Part shown: positions 60,930 through 64,000 of the stretch, in pieces | How positions within the stretch are numbered: position 1 is the first letter of the stretch | Layout of the letters: each line of letters opens with the position of its first letter | NCBI RefSeq assembly: GCF_002140915.1 | Contig: NZ_NGKU01000001.1 | Location: 2,260,380 to 2,324,379 of the forward strand | Reading direction: 5' to 3' | Source of the DNA: Candidatus Enterococcus testudinis | Lineage (GTDB): Bacteria; Bacillota; Bacilli; Lactobacillales; Enterococcaceae | DNA: 64,000 bases | Notes under the pieces: generated by a model | What the model saw: only the letters and a program-made list of their open reading frames with translations | What the model was told of the DNA's origin: nothing | Databases searched by the model: none | Translations under genes and position numbers: made by a program

Positions 60930-62159
60930 TCAAACCTCTCGTACAAATGGCATACTCATACAACGGGGGCCGCCACGTCCTCTCACCAATTCACTGCCAG
61001 GCACTTCATTCAGTTTGACTCCTGCTGACTTTAGCAGCTGATTGGTCACAATATTCCGGTCATAGACGACAACTTCTCCGGGTGCGATCGCCAGTGTGTT
61101 TGACCCATCATTCCATTGTTCTCTAGCAGCTGCAGTTAGATCATCCCCTCCGCAGCGAATCAACGCAACTTCTGGCAAATCTAAATAACGACACAAGATA
61201 TTCTCCAAAGTATCTCGCTCCTCAAAAATTTGGACGCCACCTTGATGTTTGCTAATCGAGTAGACTGAAAGCTCCCCTTCTATTTCGGGATGAATCGTGA
61301 ATTTATCGACATCCACCATTGTAAAAACTGTATCCAAATGCATGAATTTGCGCTCTTCGCCAATATTGAAAGCCAAAATATGTTCGAAACTTGGTTCCGT
61401 GTCAAAAATGGTCTGGGCTATTTTTTCAATTGAAGCCACTTCCGTCCGTTGAGAAATCCCGATAGCCACCAACTTATCCGATAAAATCAATTGATCGCCT
61501 CCCTCAATACGGGTCGTGTCATCACGATGATACAAGAAATTGGTTTGATTTTCTGCAAATAGTGGATGGTGATGAAAAATTTGATTGCCGTAGAGGGTTT
61601 CTCTTCTACGTGTGGGTGCGTACATACGGTTCATCGACACACTATTGCCAATCGTAGCAAAAGGATCCCGGGTAAAATAAAGATTGGGCATCGGATCGAT
61701 TAGAAATGGATAGGATTCTTCAACAAGAGAAGTAAGAGAAGTTAAATTCAAGCGTGGCGGAATTGTTAGCTCATTCTTTTTCAGCCCAGCCATCGTATGA
61801 TCGATCAATACCCGAGGATCTTTGATCGACATAAAGAAATCAAAGACTTCTTTACGCATAAAATCTTCTTGGATCATCGCTTCGTCCAAATAGCTATTCA
61901 AAAACATTTCCTTCGCTTCAGATGAGACCAATGTTTCTGCGGCCAAATCTTCTAAATATAAAACCTGAACGTCATTCTTTCTCAATGTATCTGCAAAGAA
62001 ATCATGTTCCTTTTGTGCTTGTTGTAAAAAAGGAATATCGTCAAATAAAAATCGATCCAGATAGTCAGGCATCAAATTCTCAAGTTCCACTCCTGGTCGA
62101 TGCAACATCACTGTTTTCAATCGACCAATTTCAGAAAACAGTTGGATAGGTTTGGTCAT
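60930..62159 (-). CDS. arcA: Arginine deiminase
   Basis: 409 residues, normal length. Catalytic signatures are FTRDPFA, HLDTVFT and the C-terminal nucleophile in [12 protein letters not shown]. It converts arginine to citrulline and ammonia, step one of the arginine deiminase pathway. AAAGGAGCGAATAAA sets the ATG at 62159; the ORF runs on to 62324 without a site. Unlike the usual arcABC(D) cluster, no ornithine carbamoyltransferase, carbamate kinase or antiporter gene is next to it: downstream is a terminator and the ntp operon. Confidence 0.96.
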   Translation of the reverse strand: MTKPIQLFSEIGRLKTVMLHRPGVELENLMPDYLDRFLFDDIPFLQQAQKEHDFFADTLRKNDVQVLYLEDLAAETLVSSEAKEMFLNSYLDEAMIQEDFMRKEVFDFFMSIKDPRVLIDHTMAGLKKNELTIPPRLNLTSLTSLVEESYPFLIDPMPNLYFTRDPFATIGNSVSMNRMYAPTRRRETLYGNQIFHHHPLFAENQTNFLYHRDDTTRIEGGDQLILSDKLVAIGISQRTEVASIEKIAQTIFDTEPSFEHILAFNIGEERKFMHLDTVFTMVDVDKFTIHPEIEGELSVYSISKHQGGVQIFEERDTLENILCRYLDLPEVALIRCGGDDLTAAAREQWNDGSNTLAIAPGEVVVYDRNIVTNQLLKSAGVKLNEVPGSELVRGRGGPRCMSMPFVREV

Positions 62160-62499
62160 TTTATTCGCTCCTTTGATAGAATAACTGAAAATGCTCCATT
62201 CGATGATCAGATTCATAATAAATATGCATATTTGAAATCGATTCTTGTCATTTATTCGCTTTGTGCTCATAATCAAAATAAATACCTTATATTCAATCAA
62301 AACAACAAAATAAAAAAACAACATTTTAATTTCATATTCACGTATAAACTCTTATTCCAAGCTATCATTCATTGTATATCTTTAATAAAAGAACAGCAAG
62401 TTTGATGAATCAGCCAGATCTGAATCATTGTTGACAGCAGATATCACGAATAAAACTTTTGAACAATTTTTCTATTTTTGCAACATTTAAAGCATTTTA

Positions 62500-62515
62500 T
62501 TGATAGCGCTAACAA
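62500..62515. promoter_or_regulatory. cre site (CcpA) at the beta-galactosidase promoter
   Basis: TTGATAGCGCTAACAA fits the WTGNNARCGNWWWCAW consensus at every position. It overlaps a candidate -35 (TTGATA, 62500-62505), which is followed after 17 bp by TGCTAGTTT with an extended -10 (62523-62528). Binding of CcpA would block transcription. The rest of 62160-62572 is AT-rich and holds the divergent arcA promoter; nothing else is seen. Confidence 0.8.
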
Positions 62516-62572
62516 CGACTGCTAGTTTTGGTATCATAAACCTATCAACTATCTTTCCTATGAGGTGAACAA

Positions 62573-64000
62573 ATGGTGAAGAAACAAACACAGATGTACT
62601 ATGGTGCGGATTACAATCCTGAACAATGGTCGAAAGAGATCATTTTAGAAGATATGGCTTTGATGAAGGAAGTTGGCGTCAATTATGTCAGTATCAATAT
62701 CTTTGGTTGGGTATCGATCCAACCGAATGAAACCACATTCGACTTTACATTTCTTGACTGGCTGATTGATTTATTACATGAAAACAACATCATGATCGAC
62801 TTGGCAAATGGCACTGCTTCCCCACCAGCCTGGTTGGTCAATAAATATCCAGATATGATGCCTATGACTGTTCACGGCAATCGTTTGGTCCATGGTTCCC
62901 GCCAACATTATTGTCCAACTTCAGAGATCTATCGCCGCTACGCTGCCACGTTGTCCACTGCAGTAGCCAAAAGGTATCATCAGCATCCAGCCATTGTCAT
63001 GTGGCATATCAATAATGAGTATACTTGCCACATCCACGAATGCTATTGTGATCGTTGTCGCTCAAGGTTTCAACAATGGCTCCAGGATAAGTATCAGACG
63101 ATCGACGAATTGAATCGTGCATGGTCGACAACCTTTTGGAGTCAGAGCTATGGTGATTGGCATGAAATCTATCTGCCTGAACAAATGCCAACCTTCAAAA
63201 ATCCTGCCCAACAACTGGATTATCGCCGCTTTATTTCAGCAATGAATCTTGAAATCTATCAAATCGAAAAAGAAGCGATTGCAGCTTACTCAAGGGATAT
63301 CCCTTTTATGACAAATCTCATGGGGCTGCACAAATATGTTAACGGCTTTCAATGGGCTCCTGAAATGGATGTTGTAAGTTGGAACAGTTATCCAAATCCA
63401 TTTTCCGACATGCCCTACCCGCAATTTCTTGCCAACGATCTGACCCGCAGTTTGAAGAAAAAACCATTTTTGATCATGGAACAAGCACCTAGTGCCGTAA
63501 ACTGGCGCGCAGTCAACGGTGCCAAAAAAGCCGGCCAAATGCGCTTATGGAGTTATGAAGCGATTGCCCATGGTGCAGACGGAATCATGTTCTTTCAGTG
63601 GCGTCAATCACGAGGTGGTGCTGAAAAATTTCATAGCGCTGTCGTTCCCCACGGTCAACCGAGCGAAAGTCGTGTGTTCAAAGAAAGCTGTCAGTTGGGC
63701 AATGAGCTAAAGGAATTACAAGCGATTGTCGGCACATCATTCATAGCTGATATAGCGGTCGTTTTTGATTGGGAGAACTGGTGGGCGCTGGAATTGGACG
63801 CAAAACCCCGCACCTTGAAATATATTCATCAGTTAAGCCGATTATATGAAGCTTTGAGAGGTTTAAATCTAGCTGTCGACTTTGTACACCCAGATGAAGA
63901 TATCAGCGCCTATCCCTTTGTCATTGCGCCAAACCTCTATTCCACTCACGCATCCTTCGGTGATAAAATCAAAGACTACGTTGCAGGAGGCGGTATTTTC
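62573..64000 (+). CDS. GH42 beta-galactosidase, 5' part (runs off the window)
   Basis: 476 codons are present, open to the window end; family members are about 680 residues. [11 protein letters not shown] at the start, the acid/base Glu in WHINNEY (about 145), four cysteines in [11 protein letters not shown] for the zinc site, and the nucleophile Glu in [13 protein letters not shown] identify glycoside hydrolase family 42. It hydrolyses beta-galactosides in the cytoplasm, since no signal peptide is present. GAGGTGAACAA precedes the ATG. Catabolite control is expected from the cre site upstream. Confidence 0.95.
   Translation, partial: MVKKQTQMYYGADYNPEQWSKEIILEDMALMKEVGVNYVSINIFGWVSIQPNETTFDFTFLDWLIDLLHENNIMIDLANGTASPPAWLVNKYPDMMPMTVHGNRLVHGSRQHYCPTSEIYRRYAATLSTAVAKRYHQHPAIVMWHINNEYTCHIHECYCDRCRSRFQQWLQDKYQTIDELNRAWSTTFWSQSYGDWHEIYLPEQMPTFKNPAQQLDYRRFISAMNLEIYQIEKEAIAAYSRDIPFMTNLMGLHKYVNGFQWAPEMDVVSWNSYPNPFSDMPYPQFLANDLTRSLKKKPFLIMEQAPSAVNWRAVNGAKKAGQMRLWSYEAIAHGADGIMFFQWRQSRGGAEKFHSAVVPHGQPSESRVFKESCQLGNELKELQAIVGTSFIADIAVVFDWENWWALELDAKPRTLKYIHQLSRLYEALRGLNLAVDFVHPDEDISAYPFVIAPNLYSTHASFGDKIKDYVAGGGIF

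Overview
This is an Enterococcus chromosome fragment, and my recall of the MvaE sequence places it nearest the E. casseliflavus/gallinarum side of the genus rather than E. faecalis. Supporting it are the acetyl-CoA acetyltransferase/HMG-CoA reductase fusion (mvaE) divergent from mvaS, a Na+-type V-ATPase operon in the E. hirae ntp order, the hup-der-rpsA-cmk-LysM-recQ block, dnaG-rpoD with mapZ, and a streptococcal-looking second EF-Tu gene of the kind described as tufB in many enterococci. The species call is inference.

Positions 1-577 are not natural sequence. They repeat 809-1347 and end in a 38-bp Nextera/Tn5 mosaic-end junction, so genuine sequence starts at about 578. From there to about 18,360 lies the early and lysogeny half of a temperate siphophage-like prophage. 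Minus-strand early genes run right to left: an antirepressor, an SMC-like ATPase with a zinc hook, RecT, an MBL-fold protein, a replisome organizer with an internal iteron array, a DUF1064-type protein, two orphan DNA methyltransferases, a chain of tiny translationally coupled genes, and a sigma-like late regulator. Plus-strand lysogeny genes (CI-like repressor, ImmA/IrrE peptidase, lipoprotein, tyrosine integrase) follow a control region with three 21-bp operators. The prophage is inserted beside the HU gene; its packaging and structural genes lie outside the window.

From 18.4 to 39.7 kb is conserved housekeeping DNA, almost all on the minus strand: hup, der, rpsA, cmk, a LysM membrane protein, recQ/ypbB, ferredoxin, ribU with an FMN riboswitch, rluB-scpB-scpA-xerD, fur, cvfB, azlCD, mapZ, rpoD-dnaG and a lysozyme-like protein. 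Between rluB and ribU sits a roughly 1.23-kb AT-rich cassette carrying a SMUG2/DUF4918-type DNA glycosylase gene. It is flanked by a perfect 38-bp direct repeat that preserves both the rluB stop codon and the ribU promoter -35 box.

From 39.7 to 64 kb are tufB, a YxeA-like protein, a nucleoid-associated protein, an aldo/keto reductase, mvaE/mvaS, an ABC importer, the ntp operon without ntpH or ntpJ, a solitary arginine deiminase gene, and the start of a GH42 beta-galactosidase gene under a cre site. The ABC importer is preceded by the most interesting regulatory structure here: a strong promoter, a 19-codon leader ORF with a Phe/Tyr-rich end, mutually exclusive hairpins, an antiterminator and an intrinsic terminator. 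This looks like ribosome-mediated attenuation by aromatic amino acids. No tRNA, rRNA, IS element or CRISPR array was seen.
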